From assembly GCF_014204795.1 (NCBI RefSeq), contig NZ_JACHMB010000001.1, forward strand, positions 6,212,501-6,276,500: DNA of 64,000 bases, given 5' to 3'. The notes beneath the pieces are model-generated. The model was not told the origin of the DNA. It saw only the letters and a list, made by a program, of their open reading frames with translations, and ran no database searches. The stretch comes from Nonomuraea jabiensis (GTDB lineage Bacteria > Actinomycetota > Actinomycetes > Streptosporangiales > Streptosporangiaceae). Below, piece by piece: positions 52,048 through 62,500 of the stretch. Made by a program: the position numbers and the translations under genes. Each line of letters opens with the position of its first letter. The first letter of the stretch is position 1.

Positions 52048-53658
52048 CTACTGCGCGCGGTAGGCGATCTCCCCGTCGAGCATGGTCAGCCACGCGTCCA
52101 CGCCGGACAGCGCGTCCGCGGGCAGGCTCCGGACGTCGCCGTCCAGGACCACCACGTCGGCGAGCTTGCCGGGCGTGAGCGAGCCGATCCGGTCCTCCAT
52201 GCGCAGGGCGTACGCCGCGTCGATCGTGTGCGCGCGCAGCGCCTCCTCCAGGGTGATCGCCTGCTCCGCCCCGATCGGGCCGCCCTCCCTGGTGCGGCGG
52301 CGCACCGCGTTCGACACCGTCTCCATGGGCCGCAGCGAGGAGACGAACGAGTCGCTGGACAGCACCGGGCGCAGCCCCGCGTCCAGCTCCTCGCGGATCG
52401 GCTGCAGCCGGTGCGCGCGGCGCTCGCCGAGCCGGCGCACGAAGTCGGTGCCGCTGTCGTGGAGGAAGTTGGGCTGGTTGACCGGGATCACGCCGAGCGC
52501 GGCGAACTCCCTGACCTGGGCGGGCGTCGGGTGGCCGCAGTGCTCGATCCTGGGCCGGGCGTCGTCGCCCGACACCGCCACCGCGGCCTTGATCGCTTCG
52601 AGGGAGTAGCCCATGGCCCGGTCGCCCTGGGTGTGGATGCCGATCTGCCAGCCCGCCGTCGCGGCCCGCCGGACGAGGTCGACGAGCTGCTCGGGCTGGT
52701 GGTAGAGCGAGCCGGTGAAGCCCTCGCCGTACGGCTCGTCGAACATCGCCGTGCCGCCCAGCAGCGTGCCGTCGCAGTAGAACTTCATCGCCCCGAACCG
52801 CAGCCGGTCGTCGCCGAACGGGCCCGCCAGGCCGATCGAGGACAGCTCGTCCAGCATGTGCGACAGCGGCATGATCGCCGTACGCACCGGCAGCGTGCCC
52901 GCCTCCCAGGCGGACCGGTAGACGAGCAGCTCGCGGCGCGAGACCTGCGGGTCGCAGACGGTCGTCACCCCGGCCCGCAGGTACGTCTCCCCGGCCAGCT
53001 CCAGCCACGACCGCAGCTGCTCCAGGGGCAGGTCGACGTGGAAGTTCGGGCCGTGGCAGCCGATGTCCACGGCCACGGGCAGGATCAGCTCCATCGCCGA
53101 GTCCAGCACCATGCCGGTCAGCCGCCCGCCCTCGTCGCGCACGAACGCGCCGCCCGCCGGGTCGGCCACGTCGTCGCCGATGCCGCGCCAGGACAGCGCG
53201 GCCGAGTTGACCACCGCCTGGTGCCCGGACACGTGGTAGACGATCACCGGGTGCTCGGTGGTGGCCTCGTCGAGCTGCCGCCTGGTCGGCCGCCCGCCGG
53301 GATACTTGGCGTCGTCCATCCCGTACGCCCTGATCCACTGGCCCGCCGGGGTCCTGGCGGCCTCGGCGGCGACGGCGGCGACCAGGTCGGCGGCGCTGCC
53401 CACGGCCGGGTAGCGCGCGTCCACCGCCACCAGCGTCTCGGCGGTGGACAGCAGGTGGTTGTGCGGGTCGATGAAGCCGGGCAGCACGCTGCGCCCGCCC
53501 GCCCGCACGACCTCGGCCCCCGGGCCCGCCTGGGCGAGGACGTCCTCCTCGCGCCCTACGGCCAGGACGCGGCCGTCGCGTACGGCCACGGCCCCCGCGT
53601 ACGGGTTCGAGGGGTCCATGGTGATGACGTTCCCGCCGGTGATGACGGTGGTGGACAA
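52048..53658 (-). CDS. Amidohydrolase (YtcJ-like)
   Basis: 536 residues from a TTG start at 53658 (GGAGAG four bases upstream). Metal-dependent amidohydrolase of the YtcJ/amidohydrolase_3 group: VLPGFIDPHNHLLS carries the HxH metal pair, IGIHTQGDRAM and RIEHCGHPTP supply further metal-binding histidines, and LTPGKLADVVVLDGD is the usual C-terminal strand. It would hydrolyse an amide or cyclic compound. It follows the MFS transporter by nine bases, so the pair is an operon for uptake and breakdown of one substrate. Confidence 0.9.
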   Translation of the reverse strand: MSTTVITGGNVITMDPSNPYAGAVAVRDGRVLAVGREEDVLAQAGPGAEVVRAGGRSVLPGFIDPHNHLLSTAETLVAVDARYPAVGSAADLVAAVAAEAARTPAGQWIRAYGMDDAKYPGGRPTRRQLDEATTEHPVIVYHVSGHQAVVNSAALSWRGIGDDVADPAGGAFVRDEGGRLTGMVLDSAMELILPVAVDIGCHGPNFHVDLPLEQLRSWLELAGETYLRAGVTTVCDPQVSRRELLVYRSAWEAGTLPVRTAIMPLSHMLDELSSIGLAGPFGDDRLRFGAMKFYCDGTLLGGTAMFDEPYGEGFTGSLYHQPEQLVDLVRRAATAGWQIGIHTQGDRAMGYSLEAIKAAVAVSGDDARPRIEHCGHPTPAQVREFAALGVIPVNQPNFLHDSGTDFVRRLGERRAHRLQPIREELDAGLRPVLSSDSFVSSLRPMETVSNAVRRRTREGGPIGAEQAITLEEALRAHTIDAAYALRMEDRIGSLTPGKLADVVVLDGDVRSLPADALSGVDAWLTMLDGEIAYRAQ

Positions 53659-53667
53659 TGCACTCTC

Positions 53668-54945
53668 CTATTCGGTGGTGATCGGAGCAGCCGGCACGCG
53701 GTCGCGGTGACGGGGCGCCACGAGCAGGCAGAGCACGCTGAGCGCGCACATGGCGACCAGCAGCGCCACGGCCGGCCACGCGGCGCCGCCGTACGCGCCG
53801 ACGAGGGCGGTGGCGGCCAGCGGCGACAGGCCGCCGAAGATCGCGCCGGCGCCCTGGTAGGCGAGCGAGATCCCGGTGTAGCGGACCTGCGGCGGGAACA
53901 TCTCGGCCAGGATCGCGGCCATCGGCCCGTACGTGCCCGAGGTGGCCAGCCGCATGACGCCGAGCATCAGGAAGATCAGGAACGTGTTGTGCGTGCCGAG
54001 GACCGCGAACTGCGGCACCGCCAGCACCGCCGTGCCGATCAGGAACCAGATGGCGACCTTGCGCCCGCCGAACTTGTCGCCCATCCAGGCGATGCCGAGC
54101 GTGGCGACCAGCTCCACGAACGCGGCGAAGCTCAGGCCGTTCAGGATGAGCTGCTCGGTCTCGCCGACCGACGGTCCCGTGGCGTACGACAGCAGGAACG
54201 TGGTGAGGATGTAGTAGCCGCCGATGGCCACCGGCAGCGTGCCGATGCCGAGCAGGACCGACCGCCACGACGTGCGGAAGACCTCCTTGATCGGCACCCC
54301 GGTCTTGTCGGTCTCCTCGAAGACGGGCGACTCCTCGACGCGGAGCCTGATGAGCAGGCCCACCAGCACCAGCACGGCCGAGACGATGAACGGCGCCCGC
54401 CAGCCCCACGAGTGCAGCGCGTCGTCGCCGAACAGGGTCATCAGGCTGAACGCGCCCGTCGCCAGCAGCGCGCCCGCCGGGTTGCCGAGCTGGGCGAAAC
54501 CGCCGTAGAAGGTCTTCTTGTCCGGGGGCGCGTGCTCAACCGCCATCAGCGCGGCCCCGCCCCACTCGCCGCCGACCGCCAGCCCCTGCACGAAGCGGAG
54601 CAGCACCAGGAGCACGGGGGCGAGCGTGCCGATCGACGCGTACGTGGGCAGCAGGCCCACGGCGAAGGTCGCGCCGCCCATCATGAGCAGCGTGACCACC
54701 AGCGCCGACTTCCGGCCGACCCGGTCGCCGAAGTGGCCGAACACGATGCCGCCGAGCGGCCTGGCGAAGAAGCCGACCGCGTACGTGGCGAAGGACGCCA
54801 TGAGCGCCACCGTGGGGCTGGAGGCGTTGGGGAAGAACAGGTCGTCGAAGAGCAGCGCGGCCGCGGTGGCGTAGACGTAGAAGTCGTACCACTCGATCGT
54901 GGTCCCGACGAAGGCGGCGCCGGCCGCCCGGGTGGCGCGATTCAT
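53668..54945 (-). CDS. MFS transporter, metabolite:H+ symporter family
   Basis: 425 residues, twelve membrane segments. The N-terminus GTTIEWYDFYVYATAAALLF and the loop motif GHFGDRVGRKSAL are typical of the MHS family (ProP/ShiA/KgtP-like importers). GLAVGGEWGGAALMAVEHAP is another family motif. Start ATG 54945 has GGAGG about five bases upstream. It is first in an operon with the amidohydrolase and divergent from a PucR regulator, suggesting import of a nitrogenous or carboxylic metabolite. Confidence 0.92.
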   Translation of the reverse strand: MNRATRAAGAAFVGTTIEWYDFYVYATAAALLFDDLFFPNASSPTVALMASFATYAVGFFARPLGGIVFGHFGDRVGRKSALVVTLLMMGGATFAVGLLPTYASIGTLAPVLLVLLRFVQGLAVGGEWGGAALMAVEHAPPDKKTFYGGFAQLGNPAGALLATGAFSLMTLFGDDALHSWGWRAPFIVSAVLVLVGLLIRLRVEESPVFEETDKTGVPIKEVFRTSWRSVLLGIGTLPVAIGGYYILTTFLLSYATGPSVGETEQLILNGLSFAAFVELVATLGIAWMGDKFGGRKVAIWFLIGTAVLAVPQFAVLGTHNTFLIFLMLGVMRLATSGTYGPMAAILAEMFPPQVRYTGISLAYQGAGAIFGGLSPLAATALVGAYGGAAWPAVALLVAMCALSVLCLLVAPRHRDRVPAAPITTE

Positions 54946-55068
54946 GGATCCTCCGGGTCTTCAGGGGGTGCGACGACGATAAGCGCAGGTCAGCCAGACG
55001 GGGGCCGGGACGAAACGCACCACCGGCGGTGAATTAGAGTGCGGTATGCACAGCCCTGAGGAACACCC

Positions 55069-56562
55069 ATGGCGTTGACCGTCGCCCAGGCCATGACGCT
55101 GCCCGGCATGCGCATGCGGCTGCTGGCCGGGCGCGCCGGCCTGTCCCGCGTGGTCCGCTGGGCGCACGTGTCCGAGCTGGCCGACCCCGTGCCGTGGCTG
55201 CGCGGGGGCGAGCTGGTGATGACCATCGGCCTCGGCCTGCCGGGCGACCCCGCCGGGCGGCAGGCGTACGTCGAGCGGCTGTCGGGCGCGGGCTGCGCCG
55301 GGCTCGCCTTCGCGCTCGGCGAGGCCGTGACGGCCGTCCCGGAGGAGGTGCTGGCCGCCGCCGACCTCCGGGGGCTGCCGGTGCTGGAGATCCTGACCCC
55401 GTTCATCGCGGTCACCGAGGCCGTCGCCCGGTGGCACGCCGACGAGCGCGTACGCGGGGAGCGGCGGGTCGTCGCCGCCCAGGAGGCCATGGCGCGGGCC
55501 GCGCTGCTGTCGGGCACCTCGGGCATCCTGCGTGCCCTGGCCGAGCACACCGGCGGCGAGTCCCTGCTGCTGGACCCGCAGGGCAAGTCCAGGGCGGCCA
55601 CGCCGGCGGGGGAGCGGCCCTGGCACGCCCGGGCCCTGGAGATGGCGGAAGGGGCGGCCCGGCTGAGCGCGGGCGTGCTGGACGACGGCATCCAGGCCGT
55701 CCAGGTGCAGAGCCTCGGCTTCTCCGGGCCGCCGACCGGCTGGCTGGCGGTGTGCACGGGCTCGCCGCTGGAATGGCACGCCAGGATGCTGGCCAACCAG
55801 GCCGCCTGCCTGCTCGCCATGGAGCTGCTGGGCGTGCGGGCCGGCCGGGCCAAGGCGCACGCCCAGCGGGGCGCGCTGCTGGCCGCCGTGCTCGACGGCG
55901 GGCTGTCGCCGCGCCAGCTCGGCGAGCTGTGCCCGGTCGCGGCGCCGCCGTACGAGGTGGTCGTGACGGCGGCGCCGGTCGCGCCGGAGGCGGCGATCGA
56001 GGCGCTGGAGGAGGTGGCGGCGGACGCCGAGGAGCTGGCCCTCGTGTGCGCCCGGCCGGAGGGCACGGTTTTCGTGCTGCCGGAGCGTTCGGCTGGGCTC
56101 GCCGCACCCCGATGGGGGGCGGAGCTGTGCGCGCGGCTGGGCGTGCCGGGCGGCGGCTGCCGGGCGCTCGGCCTGGACGAGCTCCCCTCGGCGGTCCGGC
56201 ACGCCGCCACTCTGGCCGGCCGGGGCGACGGCTACCTCCACGTCGACGACCTGGAGGCGTCCGCGCTGCTCAGGGACGCCTTCGTGCCCGACGCCGCGCA
56301 CCGCTTCGCCGCGACCGCGCTCCGCCCGCTGCGCGAGTACGAGGCGCGGCACGGCGGCGACCTGGTCGACTCGCTGCGGGCGTACCTGGAGGCGGGGTCG
56401 AACCTGGAGACGGCGGCGCGGCGGCTGGGCGTGCACCGCAACACCCTGCGCCGCCGCCTGGCCGTCGCCGAACGCGTCTCCGGCCGTCCCCTCACCGACC
56501 CCGGGCACCGGCTCCAGCTCTGGCTGGCCCTCTCCCTGGGCGACCTCGTACCTCCCGGCTAG
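55069..56562 (+). CDS. PucR-family transcriptional regulator
   Basis: 497 residues. An N-terminal PucR domain (about 1-120: VAQAMTLPGMRMRLLAGRAG, LRGGELVMTIGLGL) is followed by a GGDEF-like middle region and a C-terminal helix-turn-helix (about 445-490: NLETAARRLGVHRNTLRRRL). Relatives respond to purine-catabolism or amino-acid signals. It is divergent from the MFS-amidohydrolase operon, which it probably activates. A GC hairpin terminator follows. Confidence 0.92.
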   Translation: MALTVAQAMTLPGMRMRLLAGRAGLSRVVRWAHVSELADPVPWLRGGELVMTIGLGLPGDPAGRQAYVERLSGAGCAGLAFALGEAVTAVPEEVLAAADLRGLPVLEILTPFIAVTEAVARWHADERVRGERRVVAAQEAMARAALLSGTSGILRALAEHTGGESLLLDPQGKSRAATPAGERPWHARALEMAEGAARLSAGVLDDGIQAVQVQSLGFSGPPTGWLAVCTGSPLEWHARMLANQAACLLAMELLGVRAGRAKAHAQRGALLAAVLDGGLSPRQLGELCPVAAPPYEVVVTAAPVAPEAAIEALEEVAADAEELALVCARPEGTVFVLPERSAGLAAPRWGAELCARLGVPGGGCRALGLDELPSAVRHAATLAGRGDGYLHVDDLEASALLRDAFVPDAAHRFAATALRPLREYEARHGGDLVDSLRAYLEAGSNLETAARRLGVHRNTLRRRLAVAERVSGRPLTDPGHRLQLWLALSLGDLVPPG

Positions 56563-56652
56563 AGCTCACGGCTTCGCGCCCAGCCGGGTCAGGGCCGAAG
56601 TGCGCGCCTGGAAACGCCGGGCCGGTGCCGTGCTGGGCCAGCGGTCCCCGTG

Positions 56653-56680
56653 CCCGGCCCCAGGTGCGTCAGGGGCCGGG
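56653..56680. terminator. Bidirectional hairpin terminator
   Basis: Perfect nine-base stem CCCGGCCCC / GGGGCCGGG (56653-56661 with 56672-56680), ten-base loop, between the convergent PucR and histidine-kinase genes. Confidence 0.82.
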
Positions 56681-56683
56681 TGA

Positions 56684-58012
56684 TCAGGTGGCGAGGGGGA
56701 GGGACAGGACGAGGCGGACGCCCCGGGTGAGGGGTTCGGCGCGGACCGTGCCGCCGTGGGCCTCGGCGATCTGGCGCACGATGGCCAGCCCCAGCCCCGA
56801 GCCGGGCAGCGAGCGGGCCGCCTTGGCGCGGTAGAAGCGGTCGAAGACGAACGGCAGGTCCTCGGTGGCGATGCCGGGCCCCTGGTCGGAGACCGACAGT
56901 GTGCCGCCCGCGGCCACCTCGACCAGCACCTCCCCGCCCGGCGGGCTCCATTTGATCGCGTTGTCGACCAGGTTGGCGGCGGCGCGTTCGACGGCGTCGG
57001 GATCGGCGTGGACCAGGCACTCGGCCAGCTCGTCCCGCAGCCGGACGTGCGGCGCCCGCCCCCGCGCCCTGGCGATCACGCGCTCCGCGACCAGGTCGAG
57101 GCGGACGTCCTCGGTGTGGATCTGGACGTCGCCGTACCTGGCCAGCTCCACCAGGTCGTTGACCAGCACCCGCAGCTCGCCGGCCTGCGCGCGGGCCTCG
57201 TGGACCAGTGCCGGGGCCTGCGGGTCGGCGGTGCCGCGCCCCTCGCCCAGCAGTTCGAGGTTGGTGATGAGGCTGGTCAGGGGGGTGCGCAGCTCGTGCG
57301 AGGCGTCGGCGACCAGGCGCCGCTGGGCCAGCAGGGACTCGTTCAGCGCGCCGGTCATCGTGGTGAACGAGCGGGCCAGCCGGGCGACCTCGTCGCGCCC
57401 GCTGCCGTCGAGCCCGCTCGCGGTGAGCGTACGGGTGGCGGTGACGTACTCGACCACCTCGGTCAGGCGGCCGATGGGGCGCAGCACGCGCCCGGCGAGC
57501 AGCCGCGCCCCCATCCCGGCGATCAGCGCGCCGCCCAGGATCAGCGCCCCCAGCAGGAGCCTCAGGTTGTTCAGCGTGTCGTCGTCCCGGTCGAGCGGGA
57601 ACGCGGTGCGTACCAGCCCCTCATCCACCTGGCCCAGCGGAGCCGTGTAGACGCGGTAGCGCGCCCCGCCGTAGCTCACCTCCTGGAAGTACGGCGGGAG
57701 CTTGCCGAACGCGACCCCGGCGTCCCTGTCGGAGAGCGGGACGAAACCGGTGGTCGGCCCCGAGTTCACGGGAGGCGGGAAGAACTGCAGCAGCGTGTTG
57801 CCCACGGAGACCGGATAATCCGGCAGGGGCGCCCGGGCGGCCTTGAACGTGGCCAGCAGCTGGGGCGCCTGCCCGGCGGCCAGCACCAGCTCGCCGTCGT
57901 GCTGGCCGCCCAGCCCGCTCGCCATCGCCGGATAGACCACCAGCGAGGCGATCAGCAGGGCCGCCGCCACCACGGCCGCCCCGGCCAGGGCGACCCTGGT
58001 CCGCAGCGTCAC
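56684..58012 (-). CDS. Sensor histidine kinase
   Basis: 442 residues from GTG 58012, overlapping the response-regulator stop by four bases. Two membrane helices (about 6-30 and 150-172) bracket an extracellular sensor of ~120 residues. HAMP (about 172-225), then the phospho-acceptor His239 in VADASHELRTPL, and the ATP-binding domain with NLVDNAIKWSPP (N-box), SDQGPGIATEDLPFVFDRFYR and GSGLGLAIVRQI. It resembles actinobacterial MprB/TcrY-type kinases. Partner is the adjacent OmpR-type regulator; the secreted protein further upstream may be a target or ligand-side partner. Confidence 0.93.
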   Translation of the reverse strand: MTLRTRVALAGAAVVAAALLIASLVVYPAMASGLGGQHDGELVLAAGQAPQLLATFKAARAPLPDYPVSVGNTLLQFFPPPVNSGPTTGFVPLSDRDAGVAFGKLPPYFQEVSYGGARYRVYTAPLGQVDEGLVRTAFPLDRDDDTLNNLRLLLGALILGGALIAGMGARLLAGRVLRPIGRLTEVVEYVTATRTLTASGLDGSGRDEVARLARSFTTMTGALNESLLAQRRLVADASHELRTPLTSLITNLELLGEGRGTADPQAPALVHEARAQAGELRVLVNDLVELARYGDVQIHTEDVRLDLVAERVIARARGRAPHVRLRDELAECLVHADPDAVERAAANLVDNAIKWSPPGGEVLVEVAAGGTLSVSDQGPGIATEDLPFVFDRFYRAKAARSLPGSGLGLAIVRQIAEAHGGTVRAEPLTRGVRLVLSLPLAT

Positions 58013-58680
58013 GGCTCCTCCCGCAGCACGTACCCCAGCCCGCGCACCGTCTGGATCAGCCGCGGCTCGCCCCCGGCCTCCAGCTTGGCCCGCAGGTAGC
58101 TGATGTAGACCCACAGCGCGTTGGACGACGGGCCGAAGTCGTACCCCCAGACCGCGTCGAAGATCACGCCGCGGCTCAGCACCCGGTTCGGGTTGCGCAG
58201 GAACACCTTCAGCAGCGTGTACTCGGTCCTGGTCAAGTCGAGCACCCGCGACCCGCGGGTGGCCCGGCAGGCGGCGGTGTCCAATTCCAGGTCGGAGAAG
58301 CGCAGCACCTCCTCGGCCGCGCCGCTGCGCCGCAGCAGCGCGCGCAGGCGCGCCCGCAGCTCCTCCAGCGCGAACGGCTTGACCAGGTAGTCGTCGGCCC
58401 CGGCGTCCAGCCCCGCGACCCGGTCGGCGACCAGGTCGCGGGCGGTGAGCATCAGGATCGGCGTGCGGTCGCCGCCGGCGCGCAGGCGGCGGCACACCTC
58501 CAGCCCGTCCAGGCCGGGCATCATGATGTCCAGCACCACCGCGTCCTGCCGCCCGCCGCCGGCCGCCTCCAGGGCGCGCAGGCCGTCGGCGGCGGTGCTC
58601 ACGTGATAGCCCTCACGGGCGAGCGCGCGCGCCAGCGAACGGCGCACCGCCTCGTCGTCGTCGGCCACAAGGACGTGCAT
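58009..58680 (-). CDS. OmpR-family response regulator
   Basis: 223 residues from ATG 58680. Receiver domain with acidic pocket VLVADDDEAV and phospho-acceptor Asp51 in AVVLDIMMPG; conserved Thr and Lys in LMLTARD and LVKPFALEEL. The C-terminal winged helix (about 130-220) has VLDLTRTEYTLLKVFLRNPN and IQTVRGLGYVLR. It passes the signal of the overlapping kinase gene to DNA. Resembles MprA/PrrA-type regulators. Confidence 0.94.
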   Translation of the reverse strand: MHVLVADDDEAVRRSLARALAREGYHVSTAADGLRALEAAGGGRQDAVVLDIMMPGLDGLEVCRRLRAGGDRTPILMLTARDLVADRVAGLDAGADDYLVKPFALEELRARLRALLRRSGAAEEVLRFSDLELDTAACRATRGSRVLDLTRTEYTLLKVFLRNPNRVLSRGVIFDAVWGYDFGPSSNALWVYISYLRAKLEAGGEPRLIQTVRGLGYVLREEP

Positions 58681-58734
58681 GATCCCACTCTCCTCGCCGG
58701 GCCCGCCGCCGCACACCCCCGAGCGCCTGCCGAT

Positions 58735-58787
58735 GGCCGGGCGGGATGGCCGCCGTCCAGCCGCGCAGGCTGGTCGCCCGCCCGGCC
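58735..58787 (-). terminator. Two-stem hairpin after the secreted protein gene
   Basis: Outer perfect 11-bp stem GGCCGGGCGGG / CCCGCCCGGCC (58735-58745 with 58777-58787) enclosing an inner CCAGCC / GGCTGG stem (58757-58773). Three bases beyond the minus-strand stop; it separates that gene from the two-component operon. Confidence 0.7.
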
Positions 58788-58789
58788 GG

Positions 58790-59323
58790 TCAGGATCCCG
58801 GGGTCTTGCCGGCGTCCGGCTTGACGTCCTCTCCCCGTACGAAGGACCGCTTGAAGTCGTCCAGCGCCTGGATCAGCCGCTCCGGCGACACGCCCAGCCG
58901 CTCGGCTATCGCGGCGAACTCCGGGGATTTCGGATTTATCCCGCCTTTCTGGCTGAGGAGGTTCAGCTCCTCCTCGGCGGCGGTCGCCCGGTCGAGCCCG
59001 ACGCCCAGCGAGGCGGCCAGCGCCTTGGCCAGCATCCCGTTCTCGACGAGTTTGGGCTGCTCCTGCTTCTTGTCGGGCCGCTTCACGTCGGGCGAGCATT
59101 TCCCGTCGAGTTCGGCCGCCTTGGCTGCCTTGGCCTTGGCGATGTCGGCGGGCGTGCACGCCGCGTCCTTGGCGCATGGCTCGCCGGCAGGCGTGCACGC
59201 CGCCGTCTTGGCGCACGGGTCGTCGGCGGGGTCCCGCTGGGACGAGGCCGCCAGCGCCCCCGACCCGCCCAGCGTCAGCACCAGCACCATGCCGGCGGCC
59301 AGGCCGGCCTTGCGTCGGTCCAT
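58790..59323 (-). CDS. Small secreted helical protein linked to a two-component system
   Basis: 177 residues from ATG 59323 (AAGGAG upstream). A signal peptide (cleavage near ALA-AS) is followed by an odd region with two PCAK-AACTPA repeats, giving four or more cysteines in a short span. The C-terminal part has two related helical units: MLAKALAASLGVGLDRATAA and FAAIAERLGVSPERLIQAL, each reading like an HTH-type fold reused outside the cell. No known family recognised with confidence. It lies just upstream of the response-regulator/kinase pair on the same strand. Confidence 0.75.
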   Translation of the reverse strand: MDRRKAGLAAGMVLVLTLGGSGALAASSQRDPADDPCAKTAACTPAGEPCAKDAACTPADIAKAKAAKAAELDGKCSPDVKRPDKKQEQPKLVENGMLAKALAASLGVGLDRATAAEEELNLLSQKGGINPKSPEFAAIAERLGVSPERLIQALDDFKRSFVRGEDVKPDAGKTPGS

Positions 59324-59567
59324 GTCGCGTCTCCTTCTCCCGACCGGCCGGCCCCTCCGGCCCGGTGGCTGCCGCCAGCCAACCCGGCCCACCTTCACCC
59401 AGCCGTCGGCGAACCTTAGAAACGCCCTAGAGCAGGCCGGGGAAATGGTCAGAGTGTTGGTGATTGCCCAAATATGTGTGGGTGGCTCATGATGGGCGGC
59501 TGTGGACCGTTCCCGCACTGCCGTGCGTGGGCGCGCCGGGTCGGGGGCTCGTAGATCAGGGGATGCC

Positions 59568-62500
59568 ATGCTCCACATTCAGGTCCTCGGACCGCTCCAG
59601 GCCGGCCTGCACGGCCGCCAGGTGGACCTCGGCCCGGCCAGGCAGCGGGCCGTGCTCGCGCGCCTGGTGGCGGCGGGCGGCCAGGTCGTGTCGGCCGACC
59701 GGTTCATCGACGACCTCTGGCAGGGCCAGCCGCCACCCAAGGCGCTGGCCGCCCTCCAGGTCTACGTCTCGAACCTGCGCCGCGCGCTGGAGCCCGACCG
59801 CCCCCCGCGCGCTCCGGCCACGGTGATCGTGAGCGCCCCGCCCGGGTACCGGCTCCGCCTGTCCGAGGAGGACGTGGACGCGTGGCGGCTGCCCGGCCTG
59901 ATCGACGCCGCCGGGAAGGCGCTGCAGCAGGGTGCGGCGGCGGCCGCGCACGACCTGCTCGACGAGGCGCTGGGGCTCTGGACGGGGTCCGCGTACGGGG
60001 AGTTCCCCGAGGAGTGGGCGGTGCCGGAGGCGACCAGGCTGGCCGAGCTGCGGCTGATCGCCGTCGAGTACCGGGCCGAGGCCGCGCTCATGCTGGGGCG
60101 CCACGCCGAGGCGGCCCCGGAGCTGCGCCGGCACGTCGACCGGCATCCGCTGCGCGAGAACGCCGTCCGCCTGCTGGCCCTGGCCCACTACCGGTCCGGC
60201 GGCCAGGCGGAGGCCCTCTCGGTGCTGCGCCGGGCCAGGGAACAGCTGGCCGACGAGTTAGGGGTCGATCCCGGCCCGGTGTTACGCGCCCTCGAACAGG
60301 ACATCCTCCGCCAGTCGGACTCCCTGAACGCGCACCCCGTACCCACCCCGGAGCCCGCACCCGCTCAGGACCCGGCGCCCGCTCCCGGGCCCGCGCTCGT
60401 CGGCAGGGAGCGCGAGCTGGCCATCCTCCGGGAGGAGGCCGCGCACGCCACCCAGCGCACGGTCTGGCTCGGGGGCGAGCCGGGCGCGGGGAAGAGCGCG
60501 CTGGCCGAGGCGTTCGCGGCGGAGCTGGGGGAGCGCGGATGGCGGGTGGCCATCGGCCGCTGCCCGGAGATCGACGGCGACGCGCCGCCCGCGTGGGCGT
60601 GGAGCGAGATCGTCCGCCGGCTCGCCGCCGCCCGCCCGCCGGACGACCCGGCCGGGCTGGCGCCCCTGCTGCAGGACGGCGTGGCGATCCAGAACCAGTT
60701 CCGGCTGGCCCGGGCGGTGGCCGACTACCTGGCGGCCAACGCGCCGCTGGTCGTCGTGCTGGAGGACGTGCACCGCGCCGACGGCGAGACCCTGCACCTC
60801 CTGCGCCACCTCAAGCCCACGGCCAAGCTGCTGGTCCTCGCCACCCACCGGCCCGCCGAGGCGACCGACGACCTGGCCGCCACGCTGGCCGCCCTCGCCG
60901 CCGGGAGCAGGCACCTGGAGCTGGCCGGGCTCGGCGAGCCCGACGTCGCCGCGCTGCTCGCCCGCCACTGCGAGCGCGAGCTGGGGCCGGCGACCGTGCG
61001 CACGATCGCCGAACGCACGCTCGGCAACCCCCTGTTCGTCTGCGAGATCGCCCGGCTGCTCGCCTCCGAGGGGCCCGCCGCCGCCGAGGCGCTGCCGCCC
61101 GGCGTGCGCGACCTCATCCGGCGCCGGATCAGCCGCCTGCCCGCCAGCGCCCAGACCGTGCTGCGCAACGCCGCCGTCATCGGCAGGGACGCGGACGTGG
61201 ACGTCCTGATCGCGCTGCACGACGGGGACGAGGACACGGTCTTCGACGGGGTGGAGGCCGGGGTCCTGACGGGGCTGCTGGCCGAGCCGGGGCCCGGCCG
61301 GCTGCGGTTCACGCACGTCCTGGTCAGGCAGGTGCTGTACGAGGACACCGCCAGGATCCGCCGTACCCGGCTGCACGGGCGGGTGGTGACGGCGCTGGAG
61401 CGGATCCGCCCAGGGGACGTGGCGGCGCTGGCGCATCACGCGCTGGAGGCGGCGGCGCCGAGCGCGGTGCGGTACGCGCGGGCGGCGGCCGTTCAGGCGT
61501 CCGGCCTGCACGCCCACCGGGAGGCGGCGGCGCTGTGGCGGGCGGCGCTGGAGTTCGCCGAGGACGAGGAGACCAGGCTGGAGCTGCTGTGCGGGCTGGT
61601 GTCGGCGCTCGGGCACGCGGGCGACGTCATCGGCGCCGTGGCCGCCCGCACCGCCGCCGTCGAGACGGCCCGCCCACTCGCGGGGCGCGTCGCAGGCAGA
61701 CCTGTCGCCAGGGCGCTGACCTCGTACGACGCGCCCGTGATCTGGACGATCCAGCAGGACTCCCGCTACGACGAGGACTTCGTCGCGGCGGTGCGGTCGG
61801 AGCTGGCCGCGGGACCGGACGACGAGACGCGCTGCCGGCTGCTGGCGGCGCTCGTCTTCGCGCTGGAGGGCCACGACGACGCCGGGGTGGACGGCGCCGG
61901 AGCCGAGGCGGTGGCGATCGCGCGCCGGCTCGGCCGCCCCGAGCTGATCTGCCTGGCACTCAACGCGCGCTACTTCGCCGTGCTCTCACCGGATCGGCGC
62001 GACGAGCTGGAGTCCATCGGCGGCGAGCTGCTGGAGCTGGGGAGCACCCACCGGCTGGTCGCCTACCTCACGCTGGGCCACAGCGCGCTGCTCATGGCCG
62101 CGTTGGGCCGCAACGACGTGGCGGCCGCGGCGCGCCACGCCGACCGTGGCGTGGCGGTCTCCACCAGCGGCCAGCTCGGGCTGTCGCTGGTGATCCTGAC
62201 GCTCTTCGGCGCGCAGCGCAAGCTGGTCGAAGGGGACTTCGACGCCGCGGAGGCCATCTACACCGGGGTCTCCCGGCAGATGGCCGAGCGCGGCGGCGCG
62301 AACGCCGAGGCGATGGGGATGCTGGGCAGGTTCGTGGTGCGGCTGGCCCGCGGCGACGTGCGCGACTCGCTGGACGAGCTCGCCTTCCTGTGGGAGCACG
62401 TGCCCAACGACGGCACGGCCGAGCTGTACGCGGCGGCGCTGGCGGCGGCGGGCGAGCCGGAGGCCGCCAGGCGGGTGTGGCGGCCCGGGGCGGTCCATTC

